Origin: Beta vulgaris subsp. vulgaris
Taxonomy: Eukaryota; Streptophyta; Magnoliopsida; Caryophyllales; Amaranthaceae
Reading direction: 5' to 3'
Length of the DNA: 64,000 nucleotides
NCBI RefSeq assembly: GCF_026745355.1
Contig: NC_079209.1
Coordinates: 34,478,899 to 34,542,898, forward strand
Shown: positions 22,690 to 34,188 of the stretch, piece by piece
Layout of the letters: each line of letters opens with the position of its first letter
Numbering within the stretch: the stretch's first letter is position 1
Notes under the pieces: model-generated
What the model saw: only the letters and a program-made list of their open reading frames with translations
What the model was told of the DNA's origin: nothing
Database searches by the model: none
Program-made: the position numbers and the translations under genes

Positions 22690-25287
22690 TGTAACACCCC
22701 CAAAATCCATACACGTCTAATGCTACGTCGCATCGACTTTGGGAGTGTTACCGCCGCGATGGAACGCAAGGCATAATTAGAAATATGGTAACTCAAATTC
22801 ATTGTCTCAAAACCAAATTGCAGCGGAATAGAAAATGTAATTACAACTCGGGAATCATAGATGACCCCTCTTTATTCAAACTCAAACCATGTAATAATGT
22901 TCTATAAAATTCATTAATGATCAAACCAAAAGTTAACTTCAAACTACAGTCTAGCCCCCATATGCTTGATGTCATGCAGCAGCACCAGCTCACCTAGTCT
23001 GCTCCCCATTGAAGTATCAATAGTTCATCACAGGACAACAAACACATAATAACACACAGTCAGCTATGCTGAGTACGTAATGAACCATTGAAACTATATG
23101 AACATAAATGATGCATACATTACACTGTTATATGAACCTACGTTATCTCACATCCTTTAATCTTTCATTATTTGGCATCGAACGGGCACCGTCATCTTAC
23201 TAGAATCATACGGGCTACTGAATCCTTAATAGACAACTTGGTCTATTAGATGAAATGCAAATACGGTTTTGTTCCGTCTCACACCCATCACCTTAGTATG
23301 CATACCCCCAAGATCGAACGGAACCTTCCGCCTACTTGAGTTATCAAAATATAAGGACACTACTGTCGTCACAGTAGGCCTGCGTAGGAGTGTAGGACAA
23401 GTCCTACACTCCCCCCATTGTTCTATACTTGTAGGAGTCCAACTACAAGTATCGCCATAATCTTCTTTTATTACCAATCATTCTTTTATAACTTTAAGGA
23501 GTCATTTACATACTCTCTTAATTACCAAACTCAATCTTATCCCTAGTAACACTCTTGTTACTCTATAGATCAGATTAATAATGCTGATGTTACACTACGA
23601 TAGAACTTCGCATTTCAATGCAACATATTTCAATGCATCATATTGATTTCACGTTATAAACGTCTAACCAAACAATCACAATCAAATGTTCCCTATCATG
23701 GTACTAGGTTCCAATAACATGAACTGCAACCTAAACATGATACTAAGCTTTGAAAGTAAACTGGTACGCGTACGTACCTTGTAACGGAGAATTTTCGCTG
23801 ACTTAATAGAACGAGCCGCTTATGAAATTGGGACCTAAATCGTTAAAACAAAGCTTTAGTGTTACGTCCTTGATAACACTAACAACTACTACGTACTAAG
23901 ACCATAACGATCTAACGATTCGAATTACGCAATAGTTAAAACCTTATTCCAGAACTTTCGTTATAATTCTAATCTAGTGAATTTAACGTCTTTTAGAAGT
24001 CAGAGTTAGTGAGTAACTAAGTTAGTTAGTAACATTAGTCCACTTTTACCCATCCAAAATGTCATAAGTCCAGCCTGTCTTATGTCCAAAAGTCAAGTCA
24101 TATGTCCAAAAGGTAAGTCATATGTCCAAAAGGTAAGTTCCATGTCCAAAAGTAAGTTCCATGTCCAAAAGGGTAAATTCCATGTCCAAAGTGAGTCACA
24201 GTCCCAAAGTCAATTTCATGAAACAGGTTACTCATGAAACGATAATAATGTAACTAATAATATACACAATTTTCCTACTTCCAACTTATTCCAATTACAA
24301 ACCTAACCAGAAATTTTCACTTAAAACAGAACAATAACTTAACTAATAATTTATTACACAACTCTAATTATTAATTAATAATTACAAACCTTTCTTAACT
24401 ACGAAACAGTAAATATAAGAATAATTAATAAACTGACATACTAAGTTAAGTACAAAATTATACCGTTAGAAATCGCCGCGCGAAAGAATTCCGGCGACCG
24501 AAAACCACACCACACACGCGCACAACACCGAAACCGGTTTCCGTCCCAACCCCCTTGCGCGACCCAGATCCGTCGCGCCACCACGCTCGCACGACGCGGA
24601 ACCACGCTCACACAAACCTTCTCGCAACCTGTCGCGCAGCTACACTCGCACGACGCGATTTCTCGCGCACCCTCACCTTAGCTTGGCGCACTACCCTCGA
24701 ACACCTTCGCGCACAACTCGACCCCTTCGACGAACTCGCGCAAGCTTTCAACCCTTGACGCCTGCGCACCGTTCGAACCACACAAAACCCTCGAACCGCT
24801 CTTTCGCGACCGGCTCGCACCGAATCTCGACCCTCCTCGCCTGCGCACTCGAACCACGAACACCCTTCGCACCAACACGGCGAGGGAGACGAAGAGCACA
24901 AGGAGAGAAATCCCGAAAGAGGGAGAACAGCGAGAGAGAAAGAGATCCGAGATAAAGAGAAAGAAAACTCTGAGAGAGAGGAGAGAGAGAAATCGGCCAA
25001 GGAGAGTGTGAGGAGAGAGAAAGTCGGCTGGGAGAGAGGGAGAAGAAAGGGTTTAGGGTTTTTTTTTTCTGAAATTCCATCTTCTTTTCCTTTTTATACT
25101 CCCTTCCAAAAGGTAGTAACCCTAGGTCGATTAGGTTACTCTTTTAAAATTCCGGAAATTCCTAACAAATTCATATTACTAATAATTTATTCCTATTAAC
25201 TTGTAAATAAAATTAAAATACCTTTTTATTAATTCTTTATATTTTCTTAATTAGTACGAAATTAGTATAAAAATACGGAGTATTACA
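22690..25287 (-). repeat. Tekay I 3' LTR (complete)
   Basis: 2,598 bases. On the - strand it starts TGTAATACTCCGTATTTTT at 25287 and ends GGGGGTGTTACA at 22690. TATA box TATAAAAA at 25091-25098. A GC-rich leader (24480-25000) and a short repeat of GTCCAAAAGGTAAGT-like units (24070-24200) lie inside. The open frames in the GC-rich leader are composition effects. Confidence 0.93.
25091..25098 (-). promoter_or_regulatory. TATA box of the Tekay I LTR
   Basis: TATAAAAA on the - strand about 190 bases into the LTR, before the GC-rich leader. The matching site in the 5' LTR is deleted. Confidence 0.6.
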
Positions 25288-25322
25288 GGCTTCCCCCCTT
25301 AAAAGAAGTTTCGTCCCGAAAC
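25288..25322 (-). other. Terminal hairpin and polypurine tract, Tekay I
   Basis: On the - strand GTTTCGGGACGAAAC (a hairpin) is followed by TTCTTTTAAGGGGGGAAGCC and then the LTR. It is almost the same as in Tekay II. Confidence 0.75.
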
Positions 25323-25497
25323 TTTGAGGTAGCCCGTCTTAACGACGATCTTTTGCACTTCTAAGTCCCAAATTTCACAAGCGTTTTCTAACGTTCACAC
25401 AATAGATAAGCAATTTTCACACATAACTAGCATATAACTAACATAATCAACATAATTAACATACTTTAGGGTGAAAGCGCGAAATTCTATCGCATTC

Positions 25498-25533
25498 TTC
25501 CCCCCTTAAAAGAAAAGTTACGTCCCCGTAACT
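25498..25533 (-). other. Upstream hairpin and polypurine tract, Tekay I
   Basis: On the - strand AGTTACGGGGACGTAACT forms a 7-bp stem, followed by TTTCTTTTAAGGGGGGAA, just after the end of pol. It is a second copy of the terminal module about 200 bases away. Confidence 0.65.
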
Positions 25534-25563
25534 CACGTACCTCTTGGAAAAGCTCAGGGTACT

Positions 25564-25926
25564 TCAGACGCATTGCATCTTCGGCTTCCCATGTGGCTTC
25601 CTCGGTAGTTTGATTTCTCCACAACACTTGACAATTCTGACGTCCTTATTCCTCGTACTTCGCACTTTGCGGTCTAGGATCTGGACAGGTTTCTCCTCAT
25701 AGGATAAAGTTTCGTCTAACTCTACGTTTTCAGGTTCAAGGACATGTGACGCATCAGGTACGTATCTCCGGAGTTGGGATACGTGAAACACGTTATGGAC
25801 CCTTTCTAAGTCGTTGGGTAAATCCAGGCGATAAGCAACTTTCCCTACCCTCGCCAGTATCTCATAGGGTCCTATGAACTTAGGGCTTAGCTTCCCCTTT
25901 TTCCCGAATCGCATCACTCCTTTCAT
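25564..25926 (-). pseudogene. Tekay I integrase C-terminus and chromodomain
   Basis: GPY/F-type part ([21 protein letters not shown], then [17 protein letters not shown]), then the chromodomain start [17 protein letters not shown] one-base shift near 25625 moves the rest of the chromodomain ([21 protein letters not shown]) to another frame. It is separated from the integrase core by a small frame change at about 25925. Confidence 0.85.
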
Positions 25927-27466
25927 TGGGACACCTTAAGCAACACTTTTTCCCCAACTTCGAAATTTTCGTCCCTTCGCTTCTGGTCCGCATAGGATTT
26001 TTGCCTGTCCTGTGCAGTCTTAATCTTTTCTTGAATGACTCGCACTTGATCCATCGTCTCTTGAATCATATCAGGTCCTAACACTACAGTCTCACTGATG
26101 TCGTTCCAACACAAAGGGCTACGACACTTTCTCCCGTACAACGCTTCAAATGGTGCCATCTTAATACTAGCATGGTAGCTGTTGTTGTATGAGAATTCTA
26201 TGAGGTCCAAATGGTCTTCCCATGACCCTTGGTATTCTAAAGCACATGCTCGCAACATGTCCTCTAAGGTCTGAATAGTTCGTTCGTTTGACCATCGGTA
26301 GCTGGGTGAAAGGCTGTACTCATTAATAGCTCACTACCAAATGCTTCCTGGACCTTTTTCCAGAAATTCGACAGGAATCGAGAATCTCGATCTGATACTA
26401 TACTTGTGGGTACTCCATGCAATCGAATGACATTTTTCACATAAGCCTTGGCTAAGGCTTCCATACTCCACGTATCTTTCATAGGTATGAACCTTGCTGT
26501 CTTGGTTAGTCTATCCACTATCACCCAAATGGTATTATTGCCTCCCCGACTCCTAGGTAAGGCGACAACGAAGTCCATGGATATCGAGTCCCATTTCCAT
26601 GTCGGAATGTCTAAGGGTTGAATCTTTCCCTGAGGTCTCTTGTGTTCACTTTTGACTTTCTGGCATGTTAAGCATTTGGAAACAAACTCAGCTACTGCTC
26701 TCTTCATACCAGGCCACCAAAACATCTTCTTGAGGTCCTTATACAACTTATCTCCCCCTGGGTGGACAGAATACGTCGTGTTATGACCCTCGCTCATTAT
26801 CTTTTGTTTCAGCTCTTCACACTTTTGTGGCACGCACCACCTACCCTTATATCGTATGCTTCCATCCTCATGGATCGCAAACCCCTCTGCTTTGCCCTCC
26901 TTAAGCTTTGCCTTGACTCGCTCAAGTTTCACATCCCCAGGTTGACTCGCCCTTATCTCTTCTAGGAAGTTAGGTTCGATGGTTAGGGCACTCAGCAATC
27001 TTTCTACCTCCCCTTCATGAACAACTTCTATCTGAAGTCTAGAGAATTCCTCACAAAGTTTGTCGGCAACGACTAATGTATTCAGGCTATGGCTAGACTT
27101 GCGACTTAACGCATCAGCAACAACGTTGGCTTTACCCTCATGGTATTGGATGTCTAAGTCATAGTCCTTGATGAGCTCTAACCATCTGCGTTGTCTCATG
27201 TTGAGGTCTTTCTGGGTGAAGATATATTTAAGGCTTTTGTGATCGGTGAAGATACGGCAGGTTACCCCATAGAGGTAGTGTCTCCAGATTTTGAGTGCAA
27301 ATACTATGGCGGCCAATTCTAGGTCATGTGTTGGGTAATTGACTTCATATGGCTTCAACTGTCGGGACGCATAAGCTATAACTTTCCCGTTTTGCATCAG
27401 AACACAACCCAACCCATTTTTGGATGCATCACTATACACATCATATCCTTCGTTCCCATTAGGCAA
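25923..27466 (-). pseudogene. Tekay I RNase H and integrase
   Basis: 26264-27466 is open for 400 residues. RNase [37 protein letters not shown]. Integrase zinc region: [19 protein letters not shown] and KCLTCQKVK. Core: [24 protein letters not shown] and FHPATDGQT. It then shifts frame and continues at 25923-26258 (WEDHLDLIEFSYNNSYH, PFEALYGRKCRSP). All catalytic motifs are present. One small frame change at about 26262 breaks it. Confidence 0.9.
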
Positions 27467-27486
27467 GGTTAGGACAGGGGCTGAGG

Positions 27487-28590
27487 TTAATCTCTCTTTG
27501 AGTGTTTGGAAGGCCTTCTCACTGTCCTCATTCCAGTAAACCTACAATCCTTCTTCATCAGGTTTGTCATAGGTTTTGCTATTTTGGAGAAGTCTTTCAC
27601 AAATCTCCTATAGTAACCGGCTAAACCCAAGAAACTTCGTATATCCGTGACATTCTTTGGAGTAGGCCATTCACTCACGGCTTTGATTTTCGCAGGATCG
27701 ACTGACACACCCTCCTTAGAGATAAAATGACCCAAAAATGACACTCTTTCCAACCAAAACTCACATTTCGAAAACTTTGCATAAAGTTGGTTGTCCCTAA
27801 GTGTCTGCAAAATGACCTCAAATGATCCTCATGTTCCTCCTTGTTCTTAGAATAGATCAGGATATCGTCTATGAACACTACGACGAATTTGTCTAGGTAG
27901 GGTCGGAAAATTCTATTCATAAGGTCCATGAAAACTGCAGGTGCATTGTTAACCCAAAAGGCATAACCGTAAACTCATAGTGGCCATATCTGGTTCGAAA
28001 GGCAGTCTTAGGTATATCATGATCAACAATCCTCAACTGATGGTAACCAGACCTTAAGTCATTTTGGAGAACATCCCCGCACCCTGAAGTTGGTCGAACA
28101 AATCATCAATCCTAGGTAATGGATACTTGTTTTTCACAGTGACATTGTTCAACTCTCGGTAGTCTATACATAACCTCAAGCTACCATCCTTCTTTTTCAC
28201 AAATAAGACGGGTGCTCCCCATGGCGACATGCTAGGTCTAATATACCCTTTGTCTAGAAGTTCCTCTAACTGGTTCTTTAACTCATTCATTTCTGCCGGA
28301 GCCATCCGATAGGGGCTTTCGAAATGGGTCCAGTCCCAGGTACTAGGTCAACGGTGAACTCTACATCTCTCCTTGGAGGCATACCAGGTATTTCCTCAGG
28401 AAAGACATCCTGGAATTCTCGGACTATGGGCACATCTTCAGGCCTTAACGGATCATCCTCCACTCTTCTCACTGAACACATAAATAGGGGCCAACCCTTG
28501 TCTACGTAGTTCTTAAGTTGTAACGCATTGATAACTTTAATTCCTGGTTCTCGAGGTATCTCCTATATGACACTCTTTTCCCCAAGGGTC
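27487..28590 (-). pseudogene. Tekay I reverse transcriptase, several frames
   Basis: The pieces in order are 28287-28481 (FQDVFPEEIPGMPPRRDVEF), 28054-28305 ([16 protein letters not shown]), 27675-27929 (catalytic [12 protein letters not shown]) and 27487-27810 ([34 protein letters not shown]). Neighbouring pieces overlap, so each break is a one- or two-base shift rather than a loss of sequence. The protein would otherwise be complete. Confidence 0.88.
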
Positions 28591-28619
28591 CTTTAGTTCC
28601 ACTTTTTGCGCATCGCAAT

Positions 28620-28955
28620 CTATCTTAGCCTGTACTTCCCAAGCCAATCCATCCCCAGAATGATATCTAGGTTTGATAAGTTAAACTCTATCAGATCAGA
28701 GGGAAAGTATCCCTCACCTATCTTTAATGGCACTTTTAGGAATCTTTTAGAACAATTAACAGTCTCCCCAGATGGAATGACTATAGGCATAGAAATCGAC
28801 TCAGACTCGACCAATGTTAAATTTCTAACAGTTGCATGGGCAATAAATGACAAGGATGCTCCAGAATCAAATAAAACTTTAACAGGAGTGGAGTTGATAG
28901 AAAATGTACCCGTGACAACGTCTCTACGAGCCTCTTCTTCACTCGTCGTCATCAT
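28620..28955 (-). pseudogene. Tekay I protease
   Basis: Active site VLFDSGASLSFIA about 30 residues in, followed by VKVPLKIG-type and LSNLDIILGMDWL motifs. The domain is intact within 111 residues. It is separated by frame from Gag upstream and RT downstream. Confidence 0.85.
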
Positions 28956-30094
28956 GTACAGCTTCCCTTTGCCCTTATCTTGGGAACTAGTTGCATTGTT
29001 AGCATTAGAGACTTGGTTGCTGGTATGGTAGCGGGCTTGGAATAGTTAGAATTCCCATTGTAATTACCTCCCCCGTTACCATTCCCGTTACCATTTCCGT
29101 TTCGGGGCTTGTCCCCATAGTTCCCCTTCCTTTGGCCATTGGGGTTTAGCTTGTTTTTCGAATAGCATTCATAGGCTCTATGCCCCATCTTCCCACATTC
29201 CCGGCATTCAACCTTGTTACCCTCACAATCCTTACCAGGTGGTTGTTCGGGCACTTTCTACACCGATATACACGCTCAGGTCTGCGGTTATTAGTGTTAT
29301 TGTTGCGGTTGTTGTTGTTGTTGTTGTTGGGATTAGGGTTATTGTTGGGTCCCTTACCAAAATTTCTCTGAGGGTTTTGATTATTCTGGTTCCCGTTGTG
29401 CTTTTTCTCAAACTTTGGCCCTCAGGGTTTGGGTTATCCTTACGTTTCTCGCCCAGCTTACCCCCTTCCTCCCTTTTCCTGATAGCATAAAGGTGGGCAG
29501 CTTTGCCAAACACATGGTCCAGAGAGGTGAATGTATCTCCCCCAGTCTACCCTGCAGGTCAAGGGTAAGTCCCAATTCAAAACGTGAGGCTTTAGCCTCC
29601 TCAGTAGGGGCAATCTCTGGGGCAAACCTCATCAGTTCATAAATTTTCGGTAATATTCCTCTACCGACATGGTCCCTTGCTCCAGCATCATAAACTCTTG
29701 GGCTTTTTGTTTCTTAAGATACGGAGGGTAGTACTTGTCTCTTAGGGCCTTTTTAAAAGTTTCCCACCCGAAACCCGGTTGGCTGAGAAGGTTGTCCTTA
29801 GCCTGGGTCCACCAGAAATGGGCATCCCCTGAAGATAGTAACTAGCTAAGGGCACTGTTTTCTCGTCAGGACAGGTTAAGGTGAAGAAAAGCTTATCAAA
29901 TTCCCCAACCCAGTTTTCCAACTCTTCAGGTCCCCCTTTTCCATTTAGTATAGGTGGGTTCCTACGGGCCACTTTTTCAGATAGGTCCCATCCCGGCTGT
30001 GACCTTGGGCTAAGTTGGCTGTAATCTGTACTAGGTCACGTATCGATTGCTCGATGTTAAGAGAGGTGTCAGGGGCGCCTCCCGATCGAACCAT
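28952..30094 (-). pseudogene. Tekay I gag, several frames
   Basis: It starts MVRSGGAPDTSLNIEQSIRD at 30094. The capsid part reads PPILNGKGGPEELENWVGEF and continues in a shifted frame around 29640-29830; MRFAPEIAPTEEAKASRFEL follows at 29632. At the C-terminus two zinc knuckles can be read, one as PGKDC in the overlapping frame and one as CRECGKMGHRAYEC. A Asn/Gly-rich stretch (29040-29110) follows. At least three short indels interrupt it. Confidence 0.85.
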
Positions 30095-30455
30095 TCTGCG
30101 CTGAAATTAACATAGTAGCTATTTCAGTGACTTACACATAATTTTTGTTTTAACTTATTCAACGAATACACATTTAACATATCAACATATATTGCGAACA
30201 CCTTTAAGTCTGTACTGACTTGCATTACAATCATCCAAAATAAGATGCCATAATTAACAATAAAAGATAATACTATGCACTATTATTGAAAATGGGAATG
30301 TAATATTCGTAAAGAAATACTATATATATATATATAAAATCAAATAATGTTACTCCCTAATCGGCATGCAAGCCTTATTATCCCTAACATAACAAATGAA
30401 CAAAAACGATCAAAATAAAACAAAAATCCTAATCCTACATATATGTTCAAAAGAA

Positions 30456-30979
30456 CTATGGGCCAAGACGGTGAGCTTCATCCTCTGATCCAGAATCCTC
30501 CATCCCTCCATCAAGGTCAATCTCATCTGCCTCAGGCTCGCCGTCCTCAAAGAATATATCCTCTAGTATGGGTCCTAGGTCTTCCTCGGGATCTTCTTCC
30601 TCGATGGGATCCTCCTCCTCAATGGGATCCTCCTCCTCAATGGGATCCTCCTCCTCAATGGGATCCTCCTCCTCAATGGGATCCTCTTCCTGAACAGGAT
30701 TCTCATCCTCAACAGGGTCTTCATTCTCAGCAGGGTTCTCCTCCTCAACTGGTATATCCTCTAGTGGAGGTGGCTCATCATCATCATCCTCCCCATGTAA
30801 CCCTGGTACAACCTGGACTCCACCCAACACTATAATGAAGGTCCTATTGTTCCTTTCATCATCAGAGACGTAAGTGACTGTCCTAAGATTCTGAAAGTCA
30901 TCAGCTAACAACTCATCCTCAAATGGCTGGTATCTTGGCCTTTTTGCCACAGGTGCTGATGGCGGTTCAGGTATGACCC
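30456..30979 (-). pseudogene. Acidic leader ORF of Tekay I, N-terminus deleted
   Basis: The frame runs open from the deletion junction at 30979 (VIPEPPSAPVAKRPRYQPF) to a stop at 30456. It contains five tandem EEEDPI units encoded by an 18-base repeat at about 30600-30690, and is very rich in Asp/Glu overall. There is no ATG before the junction, so the start was lost with the primer-binding site. It occupies the same place as the acidic ORF of Tekay II. I cannot assign a function. The spacer 30095-30455 holds no gene. Confidence 0.6.
30598..30691. repeat. 18-bp tandem repeat in the acidic ORF
   Basis: Five near-perfect copies of TCCTCCTCAATGGGATCC, each coding for a six-residue acidic unit on the - strand. 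Confidence 0.9.
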
Positions 30980-32928
30980 CTACGTCGCATCGACTTTGGG
31001 AGTGTTACCGCCGCGATGGAACGCAAGGCATAATTAGAAATATGGTAACTCAAATTCATTGTCTCAAAACCAAATTGCAGCGGAATAGAAAATGTAATTA
31101 CAACTCGGGAATCATAGATGACCCCTCTTTATTCAAACTCAAACCATGTAATAATGTTCTATAAAATTCATTAATGATCAAACCAAAAGTTAACTTCAAA
31201 CTACAGTCTAGCCCCCATATGCTTGATGTCATGCAGCAGCACCAGCTCACCTAGTCTGCTCCCCATTGAAGTATCAATAGTTCATCACAGGACAACAAAC
31301 ACATAATAACACACAGGGTCAGCTATGCTGAGTACGTAATGAACCATTGAAACTATATGAACATAAATGATGCATACATTACCACTGTTATATGAACCTA
31401 CGTTATCTCACATCCTTTAATCTTTCATTATTTGGCATCGAACGGGCACCGTCATCTCACTAGAATCATACGGGCTACTGAATCCTTAATAGACAACTTG
31501 GTCTATTAGATGAAATGCAAATACGGTTTTGTTCCGTCTCACACCCATCACCTTAGTATGCATACCCCAAGATCGAACGGAACCTTCCGCCTACTTGAGT
31601 TATCAAAATATAAGGACACTACTGTCGTCACAGTAGGCCTGCGTAGGAGTGTAGGACAAGTCCTACACTCCCCCATTGTTCTATACTTGTAGGGAGTCCA
31701 ACTACAAGTATCGCCATAATCTTCTTTTATTTCCAATCATTCTTTTATAACTTTAAGGAGTCATTTACATACTCTCTTAATTACCAAACTCAATCTTATC
31801 CCTAGTAACACTCTTGTTACTCTATAGATCAGATTAATAATGCTGATGTTACACTACGATAGAACTTCGCATTTCAATGCAACATATTTCAATGCATCAT
31901 ATTGATTTCACGTTATAAACGTCTAACCAAACAATCACAATCAAATGTTCCCTATCATGGTACTAGGTTCCAATAACATGAACTGCAACCTAAACATGAT
32001 ACTAAGCTTTGAAAGTAAACTGGTACGCGTACGTACCTTGTAACGGAGAATTTTCGCTGACTTAATAGAACGAGCCGCTTATGAAATTGGGACCTAAATC
32101 GTTAAAACAAAGCTTTAGTGTTACGTCCTTGATAACACTAACAACTACTACGTACTAAGACCATAACGATCTAACGATTCGAATTACGCAATAGTTAAAA
32201 CCTTATTCCAGAACTTTCGTTATAATTCTAATCTAGTGAATTTAACGTCTTTTAGAAGTCAGAGTTAGTGAGTAACTAAGTTAGTTAGTAACAATAGTCC
32301 ACTGTTTTACCCATCCAAAATGTCATAAGTCCAGCCTGTCTTATGTCCAAAAGTCAAGTCATATGTCCAAAAGGTAAGTCATATGTCCAAAAGGTAAGTT
32401 CCATGTCCAAAAGTAAGTTCCATGTCCAAAAGGGTAAATTCCATGTCCAAAGGGTGAGTCACACGTCCCAAAGTCAGATTTCATGAAACAGGTTACTCAT
32501 GAAACGATAATAATGTAACTAATAATAATACACAATTTTCCTACTTCCAACTTATTCCAATTACAAACCTAACCAGAAATTTTCACTTAAAACAGAACAA
32601 TAACTTAACTAATAATTTATTACACAACTCTAATTATTAATTAATAATTACAAACCTTTCTTAACTACGAAACAGTAAATATAAGAATAATTAATAAACT
32701 GACATACTAAGTTAAGTACAAAATTTATACCGTTAGAAATCGCCGGCGAAAGAATTCCGGCGACCGAAAACCACACCACACACGCGCACAACACCGAAAC
32801 CGGTTTCCGTCGCCCAAACCCCCTTGCGCGACCCAGATCCGTCGCGCCACCACGCTCGCACGACGCGGAACCACGCTCACACAAACCTTCTCGCAACCTG
32901 TCGCGCAGCTACACTCGCACGACGCGAT
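30980..32928 (-). repeat. Tekay I 5' LTR, truncated at both ends
   Basis: It aligns to 22723-24660 of the complete LTR with very few changes. It lacks the last 33 bases next to the internal region and the first 627 bases (U3 with the TATA box). It is joined to a repeated 75-base piece of the target on the right. This LTR cannot act as promoter. Confidence 0.92.
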
Positions 32929-33003
32929 AGGGAATTGCTGGCCAGATAGGTAAAGTTATTATCTTCAAAAGATGGACATTTATGCTCAATTGAAGCTGGA
33001 AAT
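32929..33003. repeat. 75-bp duplicate of the Tekay I left flank
   Basis: Identical to 22615-22689, the bases directly left of Tekay I. Far longer than the 5-bp duplication a gypsy integrase makes. Confidence 0.95.
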
Positions 33004-33109
33004 GGTATCATTTGCATGTTGTTTGTGTCTGTGCTGCCACGAGAGGATGACTCCACAGATTGAGCTTTAGGTGATGATGTTTCTCCCTCCATTAAAGAAT
33101 TCTTGGGGA
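33004..33109 (-). pseudogene. Unidentified exon in CACTA-1, split by Tekay I
   Basis: On the - strand, after an acceptor-like TATTGTAG, a frame reads VPKNSLMEGETSSPKAQ, then SVESSSRGSTDTNNMQMIPF. It would continue across the Tekay I insertion at 22689 (ASIEHKCPSFEDNNFTYL, then KHILQQHGLATPDCF) and end at 22527. It is Ser-rich and unrecognised; it could be a captured host exon. Tekay I interrupts it. Confidence 0.35.
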
Positions 33110-33450
33110 CCTACAATATTAGAAGATTGGCAAGGATCTTTTTCTTTTTTCTTCTTTCTCCACAGTTCTGAAAATACCCATCATAATTTCTTATAACCTA
33201 GTTGTTAACTGACTTTTCAACTGTAAGAATGCACTAAATGTTTTTCTGCCATTGCCAATTCTTTCTTCTTTTCCTTTTTTTTCATTGGTGTACTTGGTGT
33301 ACTTCTCTTGAACATAAACTGAAAATTCCATCTCTGCGAAATGTCGAACTCTTCTGCCTTTTGTATGTGTGAGGGTAGTTTATATGACATGAGCTACCAA
33401 CGTTTGTTAGTCAATGGATGGAAAAAAAGGCTTCTACAGTCTATTTATTT

Positions 33451-33522
33451 GGGGCATTCCTAGTATTGAACTCGTGACCTCTCGCACCGAAAGCGAGAAT
33501 CATACCAGTAGCCTTGTATTTG
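33451..33522 (-). tRNA. tRNA-Pro-derived pseudogene
   Basis: The - strand contains TGGTATGATTCTCGC, TTTCGGTGCGAGAGGTCACG and AGTTCAATACTAGGAATGCC, nearly identical to plant tRNA-Pro(UGG) from the D arm to the 3' end. The anticodon loop reads TTTCGGT instead of TTTGGGT, and the 5' acceptor half no longer pairs with the 3' half. It is a dead tRNA copy or the head of a tRNA-derived repeat inside CACTA-1. Confidence 0.65.
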
Positions 33523-34049
33523 TGAATTCCAATTTTCTAAACTATTGTTATATATTGATATGATTTCCAGAGCTGTATGTGAAAGGTTGTTCTTGCGTTT
33601 GAAGCTGCTAGGCGCTAGCTAGTTCTCTTTTTCCATTGTTGTTGGTCATATTAAGATATTGCAATTCTTTTATGTACTTTGCATCCCACCAAGACTTGTT
33701 TGTGTTTGCTTTCGATATGTATGCCATGTTCATAACCTTGATCAGTTATAAACTGTCTCTAGAGTAACTCAAGTCTAATGTCATTTTGCATTGTTTTTCG
33801 TTTAGGATCCAAACTAAGAATTGCACCTGCTCCCCTCTTCAATTTCCCCTCCCTCATGAATTGAGGTTAGTGTTAATTAGGAATTTAGGATAGTAGACAT
33901 ATTCAGACATTTTAATTATCATCTTGAACATAACAAAGAAAAAGTTGATATAATAAATGATATTATTACAAGTCTAGTTAGCCACATGTATTTTTTCATT
34001 GGTAGACACCTGTTTGTAGCATTTATAAGATAGGGATGTTTTTGTTGAA

Positions 34050-34188
34050 GGGTATGACAGTAGCTACTCTTTACTCAGCGCATAAATATCTTCATAAAGC
34101 TAGGGGGTATGTTTCATTGTTCCCTCTTCCAACTATAAGACATGGATAGTAGAGATATTCTGAACTGGCAGTGGCTACTGTCATACCC
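34050..34188. repeat. Inverted repeat, 18-bp arms
   Basis: GGGTATGACAGTAGCTAC (34050-34067) and GTGGCTACTGTCATACCC (34171-34188) are reverse complements with one mismatch, enclosing about 100 bases. A foldback of unknown role. Confidence 0.7.

Larger units (their letters stand above)
22690..32928 (-). mobile_element. Tekay-like chromovirus 'Tekay I', nested in CACTA-1, right end damaged
   Basis: Minus-strand element with a complete 3' LTR (22690-25287), pol and gag, an acidic ORF, and a 5' LTR missing both ends (30980-32928). Protein order, chromodomain and paired polypurine modules match Tekay II, but the LTR is a different subfamily (start TGTAATACTCCGTA). The two LTRs are almost identical apart from short indels, so the insertion is recent. 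All domains are present but spread over several frames. A 75-base piece of the target is repeated after the truncated LTR. Confidence 0.92.

Noticed and set aside
24555..25080. Open frames on both strands near 24.6-25.1 kb
   Set aside because: Same kind of GC-rich leader inside the Tekay I LTR; no codon-like pattern.
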